64,000 nucleotides of DNA from Edolisoma coerulescens (taxonomy: Eukaryota; Chordata; Aves; Passeriformes; Campephagidae). The stretch lies in NCBI GenBank assembly GCA_013397115.1, contig VWZW01005507.1:4058113-4122112 (forward strand), read 5' to 3'. The translations under genes were made by a program, and so were the position numbers. Below the pieces are notes generated by a model. The model was not told the origin of the DNA, searched no databases, and saw only the letters and a program-made list of their open reading frames with translations. Shown piece after piece: positions 52,541 through 63,322 of this stretch (within the stretch, counting starts at the first letter, position 1; each line of letters begins with the position of its first letter).

Positions 52541-52681
52541 GCAGATTTAGGCAAAAAACCCCGTCTTCAGCTTTCCCCGTGTGCAGTAGTCTCCAAAAGT
52601 CTCACAAAATGCAACCAAATTCGCACTCACCTTTTTTAACTCGTTCCCCAGCAGCCGCTCACCACAACCACCTTGTTTTAT

Positions 52682-53010
52682 CATAGAATCGTGGAATATG
52701 CTGAGCTGGAAGGGACCCCCAAGGATCATCCAGTCCAGCTCCTGGCCCTACACAGACACCCCAGCAATCCCACCCTGTGCCTGAGAGCGTTGTCCAAGCT
52801 CTCTGTCCTGGAGCTCTGGCAGCCTGGGGGCTGTGACCATTCCCTGGGGAGCCTGGGCAGTGCCCAACCACTCTCTGGGGGAAGAACCTTGCCCTGATCT
52901 CCATCCCAGCGCCCTGACACAGCTGCAGCCGTTCCCTCAGGTCCTGTCCTGGTCACGGGAGTGAAGAGATCGATACCGGCCCCTCCACTGCCCCTCACGA
53001 ATTCTTGATC
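52682..53010 (-). mobile_element. CR1 LINE 3' fragment, about 330 bp
   Basis: CATAGAATCGTGGAATATGC then TGAGCTGGAAGGGACCCCCA, GGATCATCCAGTCCAGCTCC and TGTGACCATTCCCTGGGGAG, in reverse-complement sense. It is close to the copy at 11226-11545, so of the same subfamily. Confidence 0.9.
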
Positions 53011-55150
53011 CGTTCCCACACTGTTATTATTCAATGGAATAACTTCCACGTGATCATAGCTTTCTTTTTATGATTTTTTGGGCTACATTATCTAATTTAC
53101 ATTAAAAAATTAATCGAAATGACAGATAGGCTCTTCACCTACCCAACCAGGACAAACAAAAAACTAGTTTCAAGCCTCTGCTGGCGTGGCTGACACTTCT
53201 CTCTGAGCAGCAGCGGTCAAGCTGAACTTTGTATTTAATCCTTTGGGAAAACTTATATCCTCAGTTTTTGAAGAAAAAATTTATAAATTATTATCATTAT
53301 TTTAGCAATTAAATACACTAGTCATGAACAAACACCCCATAAAAACCTCAAAGAAAAACCTTAAAATAAACATGTGGAGCAACACAAGTTAGGTTTCATT
53401 CATTTTTCTATAATCTGTACTCTCAAGAATTTGGTAAATTTTTGATGGTGATTGAATGAATTCAATTAATTTAAGCATGAAGTTTTGTGTAAATTTTTTT
53501 CAATTAAAAAAAAAGGCATTATTACTTTCCTGTTAGGAGCCGTCATGTTGCTGAAAATGTTCCTCAATGCTGAAGCCTGCTGTTCACTGTCAGCACAACG
53601 TAAATATCCTGGATGCTCTCATGGGGGTTTTTTTGGGTGTTAATTCTGGGTTCTGGAGTCCTCAACATCACAAAAAAACAAAAAAATGGAAGGAGCAACA
53701 CAAAAGTGTGAACCTAAGTAAAAAAGGGGCATTTCTGTTAGAAAAAGACTAGTCTGGATGTACTTCCTATTTCACACAACTGTAAAAATGAACGCTTTAA
53801 AATATACTGAAGAACTTAATTAAAAGAGACATAAAAATTGGCAATAGCAGCAGCATTTTGCCTCCTCGTTGTGGCAAGGAGCCCACTGGCCTGGAATGCG
53901 TCTCCTGTGATTTTACTACTTGGTTTTTTTGATATGGAATGTAAAAACCAACTAATGTAGCATCTTGAACGGGTAGTACCTGAATGGCAGTTGCCACTCT
54001 GCTAAAGGGATCATCTGCTGCTGCTGTTGGGTTTTTTGAGGGCTTTGGGGTTGGTTTTTTAGGGTTTTGGGGGTTTTGGGGTTTTTTTGTTGTTGTTTGT
54101 TTGGTTTGCTTCTTTAAAGCAAGCCTTGTATAGAAGATGCCAGAAAGCACCACATCTCAAATGAACTCCAATCCTCTGTGATACATCCTGCCCACTCCAT
54201 ACATATCCAAGAGCTGTGATTAACAATGAACACTGAGGTTTTCCCTCCCAGAAACATCTGTGTTATGTCCTAGATATCTGCTCCACAAAATAGCCTTTAT
54301 AACTCTTATTTTTATGGATGAATGTACAGCAGATGCACAGAGATGGCATATTAATTGGTATTTCAAAATTGGTACCTCTTATTTGAGCTGCAAACGCTTT
54401 TTAAAATTATATAAAATCCCTAAGAACTCGGGGGAGGGATCAGAAGCAGGAGCTGTGATCTAGTTCTGTTTATTTGTTGCCTGGCATTACATTAATCCAA
54501 TCCTGACTGATGCCTCTCAGTGATTTTACAATTTAGCTACAAAATCATAACAGGGGAATTGGCTCTAAGCTCTTATTCCTTGTGGGCAGGAATACTGATT
54601 TGCATTAGTGAAATGCTTGGATCTGGCCAGAAACAGCGTTAGGAGAAAAGGAGAAAAGAAAAAATGGAGCCTTTTCCATCCTCACGCCTATTTCAGAGAG
54701 ACCTGGAAGACAGGGCTCTTTCCAGAACCAGCCTGGAGGGAAAGTCCTTCGGACCAACCGAGACAGTTTGGTTCTGCTGCATCCCAGAGCTGTGCAGGAC
54801 AGCCAGGAAGAGCAGATGGATCAAAGCTCCCCATCCCACCTCCACACTCGGACGCAGAGGCCCGAGGTCCCCCAGACCCCCTCTCTCACGGGATACTGCC
54901 TGCCTTCATCCAGCCTGAGGGGCCCCCTTTCTGCCATCTCTTCATGGAACCTCAGTGACCAATTTAAAATCACTGCAGAAAGCTTGATCTTCCCACAGAA
55001 CCTCCTTTTTTCCTGCCACAGCAAGGATGGTGGTGTTCCTCGCCGTTCTGTATCCTGGCTGCCATGCTTGACTCAGCTTCCCTCCTACGATGATTCAGCT
55101 GAGACGTGTCTAAATCTTGCCACGAGTTTACATAACTCCTTAGAAATCTG
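53011..55150. other. Intergenic segment with G/T-rich tract
   Basis: AT-rich except for a G/T tract at 54029-54081. Overlapping plus-strand open frames at 54608-55151 have no recognisable domain and are probably chance. Confidence 0.65.
54029..54081 (+). repeat. G-run/T-run tract (G-quadruplex potential)
   Basis: On the plus strand there are six or more runs of 3-5 G separated by short T-rich spacers (GGGTTTTTTGAGGGC, TTTGGGG, TTTTGGGGGTTTTGGGG). This satisfies the usual four-G-run pattern for a quadruplex. Confidence 0.75.
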
Positions 55151-55639
55151 ACTTTCTGAGCGAAGAGAACTTTGATCCGAGCTCTTCATTCTCTCGAGCG
55201 CCCCGCACCAACAAGCCCCGGCGTGCGGTCCCGGTGGCAGCGGCTCCGCCGCAGCTCAGCATCTCCCTGGATACAGTGACCTCTCATGGACGATGCCAGC
55301 ACTCGGGGAGCAAGGGACAGTTCTGTCTCAGCTGGGCGTGGGAGGAGAAGAACAGCAGTAGCAATTAACAGACTGGTAACAAATTCTTGTTAAGCCCAGA
55401 TAATTTCTGCCGTTACAACGTAATGAGCCACCCCAGCGTCTCATCTGACAGAGAAAGAGTATTGTGGGACATTCCTTACTTTGGAATACAAAGCAAATGA
55501 TATTTCAGACACAGAAATGGGGATTCACAGTGCACTGTAGCAGCGGTGTTCACCACCACCAGGCTGATCAGCGCGGGGGTGGTGCTGAGCATGGGAGGAT
55601 CCGGCAGGCACCGACGCACAAAATGCTTTCCTTTCGTTC

Positions 55640-55930
55640 CATTGGGTGTTTTAAAGCCAAGCAGCCCGTCCGATGTCCCCGGCCGCGTGTCCTGGGGCCG
55701 CCCGGCGGGTGAGGGCCGCGGCGGCCCGGGCTGCGGGCGGGCTGTGCTGCATTATGACACGCTGCGGATGCGCCCGGGCGGCTCCGCGGCGGCTCCGCGG
55801 CGGCCGGGGGCGGCTCCGGGGCGCACCCCAGCCCTGCACCCCTCCGCAGCGCGGCTCCTGCTCCAGGCTCTCCGGACACACCGCGGGGACCGGCTGAGGG
55901 GGCGGCCTCCGCTGGGCAGTCCACGGACAG
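55640..55930. promoter_or_regulatory. Third CpG island, unassigned
   Basis: Dense CpG (for example GGCTCCGCGGCGGCTCCGCG), roughly midway between the SPTBN1 3' end and the EML6 start. No gene can be assigned. A smaller CpG-rich patch sits at about 55180-55260. Confidence 0.6.
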
Positions 55931-57199
55931 GGCCCAGGGGTCCACTTCTTCCAGGAATTTCAGTCTTAACATTGATGAGGGATTGAGCACAGCCTGATTT
56001 TCTGTTTGTTTTTTAAATGGAAAGGACTAATGTTTGTTCCAACTCATTGTGATTCAAGTTTCTGTATTTCTTCAGCCACCTGTGGTTAGCAAAGGTAGCA
56101 AAAAAAAAAAACAAACCAAAAAAACCACAACCCAGCCACCAAAAGTAGCAAAACTATCATACCTGCAAGTTATTTATTGCAAAGTTAGATTCTTAAAGGC
56201 CCTACCCATTTAAAGTCTGTGAACTCAAGCATAAGAAGGGAGACCATGGTGAAGGGAAAAAACATCTAAACCAATATTTCACCAGGACAGATGGAGATTA
56301 ATAATTCCTTTCTTTTCCTTTACCATTACCATTAATCTTCCTCATACAGAGTAGTCCTACCACAGAGCATATTCCCTGTGCAGAACAGATGGATTAACAG
56401 ATTATTTGCATTAATCTAAAAGAAAACCCTCCCACCAACACATATTAAATTCTGATGGCTAAGGAGTTCTGGGTTTTTTCCCCACATTGTACTCCATTTG
56501 CCAGGGTATGGGGAGGACCCTCTGACACCTTCCCTTATCTTAGAATGCGATGCGAGGGTCCCTCCAAGATGGAAAAAGGGAGACTGGCCTGACTACAGGA
56601 AAATTCGTCTTCTTACCAGTGACAAGCAACACAGCTGGGAAGTGGTTTGCCTTAATTAATTTTCTTTGAAAGTTTTAAGGTTCAGGTTCTGTGTGACTTT
56701 TGCAATGTATGTCCAGCAGAAGTATCACAACTTAGGTACAAACCAGCTGAAGTAATGTGCTACACTGTGCTAGAAATCCTCACCCTTCAGTGAAGCTCCA
56801 GGAGGAACAGAACATCCCATCTGTCAGCGGTCCAGCCAAGGCCACTTGTGCAATTCAGAAAGTGTCATGGCCACCTCTGAGCAGGTGACAGCGGTGGCAG
56901 TGACAACCTGCTCCTGTTTCAGCCCCATTTCCATCACCCACCTTGGCAGTTTCCTCTTCCCCTGGCATTTTCCAGCAGCAGTCCCTCCCTTGACATGACC
57001 CAAGAGATTCCTGCACTCCTCTCCCTCCTGCCCTGGCACACGGATGTGCACACTGACCTGACTTCTCTGACCTGGCTCTGTCCGGGGAGGCTCCTCCTGA
57101 GCTCTCTCTGCAGGGAACTGCTCCCTGAGGCTCCAAGGCTTACTGGGATTCACTCCTGCTCCTCAGCAACTTCCAATCAGTCCCTAAGCAGAAAGGATT
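55931..57199. other. Intergenic segment between CpG island and SPTBN1 3' end
   Basis: A-rich simple sequence at about 56099-56145; otherwise nothing recognised. Confidence 0.6.
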
Positions 57200-59469
57200 T
57201 TTATTCAAGTCATTCTTGGGAACAACTTCCAGTAAGGAGCAAGACAAACAAGAAAACAGCTCTAAAGGCAATGTTCAACCAAATCACTCCAGAACCACAC
57301 ACTACAGGCTGTCGAGATCCATCTACCTGATGCTCATTGCACCAGCTCATTTGAAGTGACACATACGTAAGGCATCAACATCTCTGTGCACGTTAATCAA
57401 CTCAGCAAATTGTTTCCTAGTCTCTAATAAGGTTAAACCTTATAAGTGTTTTCTACTGTACGAAATTTTACATTTACAATACTAGCAGTGTTAGCCTACA
57501 TTTTACTAATAATTAGACTGAACAATGTAACATTACAGAGTAAAAACTTGTGTACATGAATACTCCATTGTTTAATAACCAAAAACTTTGGAAAACAAGA
57601 AAAACCCAGAGAACACTGTACACTCCATGAAAATAATTTAAGACACCATATTGGTCACATGTTCAGGAAACTCTCAGTTGGAAACACGTGAGTTTGCATC
57701 AAAATTAATATTTGAGCGTATTTTAACAATCACAATACATTAAAACCCAGGTTCCTTACATTTCATTGATTTTAAAACATATTGGAGCTTCTTAGAGCTA
57801 TTTCTATTAGATGGTTCCCTAGGTGGCATCCAAGGTAAGGAAAGGATGCAAGCACTTGAGCAAAAGGTGGGTAAAAAGTTGGAAACTGGTGCTTACTCGA
57901 AATGATGTCCTTTTGCTGCCAGCTGGAACATGGAGCTTTACCTGCATCGGGTAAATGTTCAGGGAACTCCATCGCCCCAGCCTCTGATGTGCTTACTCCC
58001 ATCCACTCTGCTGGTTTCACTTCCCACAAAAAGTATCTATATCAGAATATTTTGCAAAATATTAATTTAATTCCTTTTCTCTTTATTTTTGGCGCTTAAT
58101 TTGGGAAGCAGGGTAAAAGGGAGGGCAGGTGGGAAGTGAAGGGAAAGAAAAGTGGGAAGAGAGAAAACAACTTTCAGAATGAACTTTTGCACAAAATAAT
58201 GGAATTACATTTGAAGACATCAGTTTCAGTGCACAGGAGAGATGACATTTTAAAATAACTTTATTTTTGATCCTCTTTCAAAATTATGATTTAACATCGT
58301 CAGAAATGAAATAAGAAACTTACCCAGCATATTTAGTTTTAAAAGCATTTAATGACATCGCATATATTTAACAGATAGGGTAAAAGTCTAGAGGTACAGT
58401 TCGATACAACTGAAAGCCAGTTCCAGTACTACTCTTGACTACAGGCCCAGTCATTGAAAGTTCATTCCTATTAAATGTAATTTTTGATTGTGCAGTAAGA
58501 TGAAAATTTTTCATTACAATAGTTACAGTGACAGAAATGCACACTATGTATCAAAGAGCAAGGTAATGTAGCAAAATTATAACACACAGTGCTGCAGCTG
58601 ACAAGCAAGTAACCATTTGAGTAACATTACTTTTCCAGTAAATGCTTCAGTTCCACTTTTACACTTATTGATGATTTTAAAGGGTTTATTATACATCTAG
58701 TCTTATTATACTTTGTACTAGAATTATCTGAAACATACAATATAATGTATTTCGGAAAAAAAAAAACCAAAAAAACAAAAAAAAGAAATTAGAAATTACA
58801 GCTTATTTAAAACTGTACCAGCCTGTTAATCCGTCTTGAACACCAACATTCTTATCTGTCGTACTCGATGCGGGGACGCTTCGGGTGGTGTTAATACCAA
58901 CGTTGGGCTGTGAGTCAACGCATACCTGCACTCTGTTACAGCAAAGAGAACACACTACCACTTTAATTCCTGTTAGAATCGCAAGGGGAGGCTCTACTAG
59001 TCAGGACTCAGCATAACAACCTTAACTGGAAGTGAACGCCTTTGAGAATTTGTACATTGGTTTCTCATGTGCACAGTAGATTCGAAAGCACCGCTGCCTT
59101 GCATACCAATAGCACTAGGAGTGGGTTATTTTCCAAGACAGCCTCACAAAATTGAGGAACAGTTTAAATATTAAGATCTAATCTACATTAACTTCATTAA
59201 AAAAAAAAAAAAAAAAAAACAAAAACAAAAACAAACCCCCAAAACCTGGTCCTCCCTCTCCTACAGAAGCTGCCCAATGCACCTCATACATTTGTAACTT
59301 TAGATTCTTTTTTTTTTGTTGGCTTTTTTTATTTTAAAACGCTCTATAAATAAAAAAATGTCAATCACATTGAGGAACATGAGGCACAGAGAGTAACGTA
59401 TTGGTTCTGAGCTCGCATGCTGGAATTCCACTGGAACGGTCAGAGAAGTGCAGTGTGTGGAGATGGAAT
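57200..59469 (-). other. SPTBN1: SPTBN1 3' UTR region (end uncertain)
   Basis: AT-rich sequence after the stop codon. Candidate AATAAA signals in transcript sense lie at 59328-59333, 58685-58690, 58260-58265, 58082-58087 and 57200-57205. The human 3' UTR is over 2 kb as remembered, which would favour a distal site. It contains A-rich runs at 58757-58786 and 59199-59235 (T-rich in the transcript). Confidence 0.6.
59199..59235. repeat. Poly(A)/(AAAAAC)n run
   Basis: A run of about 21 A followed by AAAAAC units, inside the SPTBN1 3' UTR (T-rich in the transcript). Confidence 0.85.
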
Positions 59470-59685
59470 TCACTTCTTTTTACCAAAAAGGCTGAATCTT
59501 TTCTCTTTGTCTTTCTCTTTGTCTTTCTCCCGCTTGCCAGGGCTGGACTCGCTGGTTATTGTGACACTGGCAGGCAAGGTCTGGGCACGGCTGGAGGCTG
59601 GAGTGCTCTGGGTGGTCGGGGACACTTCGATTTTGTCCGAAGAGATCGCTGATGTGATGGCCTGAATCCACGTGTTCATCTCCTC
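59470..59685 (-). CDS. SPTBN1: SPTBN1 last coding exon (PH C-terminal helix, basic tail, stop)
   Basis: 216 nt including the TGA stop (59470-59472). It encodes EEMNTWIQAITSAISSDK, the PH C-terminal helix with its conserved Trp, then a Ser/Thr-rich stretch and the charged tail REKDKEKDKEKRFSLFGKKK. The acceptor is TTGAAG. Confidence 0.96.
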   Translation of the reverse strand, partial: EEMNTWIQAITSAISSDKIEVSPTTQSTPASSRAQTLPASVTITSESSPGKREKDKEKDKEKRFSLFGKKK

Positions 59686-59980
59686 CTTCAAGAAGCCCCA
59701 AAGGCACAAAACCGTTACAAGCAGCACGGCCCTCTGACTCCCGCGGCAGCGCGCAGGGGGAACGGACGCAGGTGGGAAACGCAGCCCCAAGGAAAAACAG
59801 CCCCGACCCAGCCCCTCTGGCTGTGCACCTCCAGAGACACCTCTAGAGGCTGTACCTGAGCAGCCCTGGGCCTACACATCACCCACACACAGAGTGCACA
59901 CCAGCTCTTAGCAGCTGCTTCTCCCCGTGGTGCAGCAGCACAGACAGCACAGTAAGAAACGGTAAGAAAACCACACTTAC

Positions 59981-60023
59981 ATCGTCTTTGGCTTGGAAGA
60001 GGTATTCGTTGCCATCGGTCAAT
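59981..60023 (-). CDS. SPTBN1: SPTBN1 coding exon (43-nt small exon of the PH domain)
   Basis: 43 nt, phase 2 to 0, reading (R)LTDGNEYLFQAKDD. The acceptor is TTTCCAG and the donor GAT|GTAAGT. It is too short for an ORF scan but needed to keep frame between the PH core and the last exon. Confidence 0.95.
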
Positions 60024-61662
60024 CTGGAAAAAAACCACCATCACAAATGTAGCTCAGTTGTGGTCACACTGCTTCAACTCCTGCTTGTTTGGCTCCAGCA
60101 CATGAGCAGCCAGAGGCACACAGGACTGCATGGGACAGTGCCCACATGCCAAATGCCCCCAACAACCCCTGCTGCAGCCACAGACACGGTAGCTCCAGGC
60201 TCTGGACATTCTCAGGGTGATGCTCCTGTCCTTGTGTGGCTGCTGGCTCAGTATCTGCTCTTTCAGGTACATCTTTTGTCCTTAGCAAAACACATTATCA
60301 AAGTTTACTCAATACTTTAAAAAGAAAAAAAGTCACAGGCAGCACCCAGATTTTCATGGCTCCTGTGAAAACCCAGCAAAATTCTGCAGCTGCTCTGCTC
60401 TTGTAGCTATGGTGGTGCTGGCTCGAGGTCCTACAGAGTATTAGTGATGAGCAGCTACCTCTCCTCACAGTGAAGGCCAGAGTCTCCCTTCTGCTTGACT
60501 CCTGTGCTGATTTTACTCAGGTGGTGTAACTAGGATACATTTAACAATGTATGTGATGATACATATAAATTAAAAACCAACTGAATAACACCAGAACAAG
60601 CAGGAGGCAGGGGCAGCAGGAGCTCTGCTGCAGGTTTCCTCATCCTTCCCAACAAAAAGCAAGCATTTTAACAACTCTTTCTGAAATGAAATTAAGGTTT
60701 AAACAGTAAAATAACAGTGCCTGAATAAAGGAAATATCTACATGCAAGTAACCGAGGGGCCTGATGCAGGTGATGGAGCACTGGGAAAAAAGGGCAGTTG
60801 GTTTTCCTGCTTAACTTTGCATTTGGAACAGCATATCCTTCCATTAGCAATTCAGAGAGGTTTAAAATAGTCTAAAGGATGAATCACATAGCTGCAGGCC
60901 TGTCTTCAAGAAAGGTACATTTCCCTAAATATTTGCTATGTATTTTCTATAAAGCAAATTTTCCCTGGATAGGGATTCTATGATCTTCAGAGGATTCCTG
61001 TACCAATACAAAATTACACCACCACCACCCCTGCTCTGCCAAAAAAACCCCAAACACCTGTCTTGGAATATATGACCCGACCAGTTCTTAAAGTGAGTTC
61101 TTTGACAGGATTACCTTGCAGCTGTGTAATGATAAATATTTCTTAACTGTTGGCACTAGAAGATTGTGCAGTAAAACAAAGAGTTTCCCAAGGAAAAGCC
61201 TTTTTCCTAACCTTTGAACAACAGGTCCTTCACATATTCCAGAGTAAAATATGGTCTGTAACTCTATGTTCTAGACCTGAATATATGAGAGATGTCTTCA
61301 GTAGTCTCCTAAATTCATAATGAAAAAATTAGACAAGATGCTTGATTTGGAAAAGAGCAAACCATGCTCACTGTTGTCAATCATTTCCAGAGGAAGTGGT
61401 TGAAAAGCCCAGCACTGTGAAATGCAGGCCTCTGACTCCAGGCACACACATCTGGTCTTGTCCCAGATGAAAGTGCTCTGATTGCTGTGACACTGTTTTG
61501 TGCTTGCTTGCTCTGATGAACAGAGCATGACTCAGGGCTAGGAGATCTTGCTCAGAAAAGCAGGTGCTGCAGTTAACATTCATGGTCAGTTCCTGGGCTG
61601 GGTCTCCCAGTGAACACACCCACCATGGCCTTCCCAAGGGCAGAACACTGCCCCAGGTTTAC
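60024..61662 (-). other. SPTBN1 intron between PH core and small exon
   Basis: No exon, RNA gene or mobile element recognised. Confidence 0.75.
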
Positions 61663-61836
61663 CTGAGCTTGAACACATGCTTCTTCTTTTTGTAATCGAC
61701 CGCTACTTCGCAGACTGCGTCCTTCAAGCTGACGGGGATCTCGTTGTGGTAGGGGATGCCAGAAGCAGCAGCTTTCGAGTCCTTGTAGAAGCCCATCTCT
61801 TGGTTGTTTATGACACAGTACACGTTATGCCATGAC
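61663..61836 (-). CDS. SPTBN1: SPTBN1 coding exon (PH-domain core)
   Basis: 174 nt, phase 2 to 2. It encodes SWHNVYCVINNQEMGFYKDS, GIPYHNEIPVSLKDAVCEVA and VDYKKKKHVFKLR. It contains the basic residues of the inositol-phosphate pocket (YKKKKHVFKL). The acceptor is CTCAAAG and the donor CAG|GTAAAC. Confidence 0.96.
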
Positions 61837-63083
61837 CTTTGAGACATGGGAAACAACAAGAGCAGTTATAAATCCAATGCTCTCGCCTGCAGAACTGGAG
61901 AAACCAAATGCAATTAATTCTGTAAGTTAACGGAGATTGGTTCAGTGTGAGGATGTGAATACAGCCTACGCTGTCCCATAAAGTGCAGACAGGGAATTCT
62001 TTCATGGAAGCACAGCTTCAAGACAAAAGCCAAAGAGAACAGAGATTCCCAGAGCTCCCTGTGATAGCACATCAGCCTGTCCTCACAGTGGGAGGACTGT
62101 TTGGCAGACTGGGCACTTTGCATTCTTGAGACAGAAAATGATTTGACCTTTTAATGGCAGTGCTCTGTTGCACAAGGAATTCTCACTGTGTTGCAAACTG
62201 ATGAATGGAATGGACTGTGTGTGAAATCCTTGACTGACACAAATACTCTTAGTGGCATCATCCACCTCATTCTCTAACTGAGCTGTGAAAATTAACAATT
62301 ACTGGAAATAAGAGTACCCAGACACTAGTACCGGTGGCTGTCACTGCCTCAAAGGCGTTGTCTGGTGTGAATAACTCCAGTGGAACAAAAATCCTGGTAC
62401 TGCTGTACTCACTTGTGATCTCAGCTCTGCCAAGTGCTTCAGCTCCTACCAAATCCCACAGATGTTGCTGCAGCTCAGCACTTGCTGTGAACATTTCCCT
62501 TGTCAGCCAATTCATAAATCTGGTTTCCAGAGCTCTCTCAGGTCACGAAGGACCGCAGTCTGCTTTTTCAGTGCAGACAAATCTCAAAGTTCTGCCTGTT
62601 TGAGACCTGAAGGACATTCCTTGGGAATGGAATTGACTACGGCACACCAATCGTCCTCTGTTCATGCTGAACAGATTATGGAGTAGGTGGAAAGTGGTAA
62701 TGTGCAAACAGAAAATGTCAGAAGAATATGAACATTTCTAGTCTCACACCTACGTGGTTTTCTTTTCTTGCAGTAACGTACGACTTGAGAGATCTGGAAT
62801 CAAATCCCACTACTGCCACAAATCCATCATGTGGAGTGGGAAAGTCGTGGTATCTCTCTACCTCAGTTTTCCACCTGACAAATGCAGCTAACGCTGCCTT
62901 TTGTACCGAGTATCTTTAGACTGCAGTTCCCCACATGCAGTGTTCAGCCCTGCAGCCCCAGCCCCTATAGCAACAGGAGCCTGGGAGGTCTCTGGCAGCT
63001 GGGAGAAGGCTGGAGATGGTTGTGTGCCATCCTAGGCAGAGCCCTGGGCTGCCCTGCCCCGTGTTATGCATCGAGCACTTTAC
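61837..63083 (-). other. SPTBN1 intron with MIR relic
   Basis: Contains an ancient SINE at about 62777-62925; nothing else recognised. Confidence 0.75.
62777..62925 (+). mobile_element. MIR-type SINE relic
   Basis: GGAATCAAATCCCACTACTG then CCACAAATCC follows the MIR tRNA-derived/core region, and GGGAAAGTCGTGG...CTCTCTACCTCAGTTTTCCACCTGACAAATG (split) follows the MIR segment with CCTCAGTTTCC...CTGTAAAATG. It is ancient and diverged, in forward orientation. Confidence 0.65.
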
Positions 63084-63322
63084 CTGCTGGAGGCTTTCTT
63101 GCTGTGTGTCTCCCACTCGTGCTTGCGGTGTAAGAAGCCCTCCATCTGGGCTGAGGGGATCTCCTGGGTTTTGGCTGGGAGGGTAGCAGCAGTCTGGGCC
63201 TGAACGCCGCTCTTGGCTTTGCGGTCTGACGTCGGGGAAGGAACGGGACTGGACTCTTTGGAACTCGTCCTCTGTTCTGCAGCTCCATTGACCATTTCAT
63301 TGGTTTCTGCGGTTTCTGCCAC
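63084..63322 (-). CDS. SPTBN1: SPTBN1 coding exon (linker and PH-domain start)
   Basis: 239 nt, phase 0 to 2. It encodes VAETAETNEMVNGAAEQRTS, SKESSPVPSPTSDRKAK and AQMEGFLHRKHEWETHSKKA then SSR. The Ser/Pro-rich part is the linker after the last spectrin repeat; QMEGFL begins the PH fold. The acceptor is TTCCTAG and the donor CAG|GTAAAG. Confidence 0.96.

Noticed and set aside
54608..55151. Overlapping 84-127-codon plus-strand open frames between the genes
   Set aside because: Several frames are open over the same bases and none resembles a known protein; consistent with chance in moderately GC-rich DNA.
55546..55986. 140-146-codon open frames on both strands across the third CpG island
   Set aside because: Open on both strands because CpG-rich DNA lacks stops; Pro/Arg/Ala-rich with no domain.
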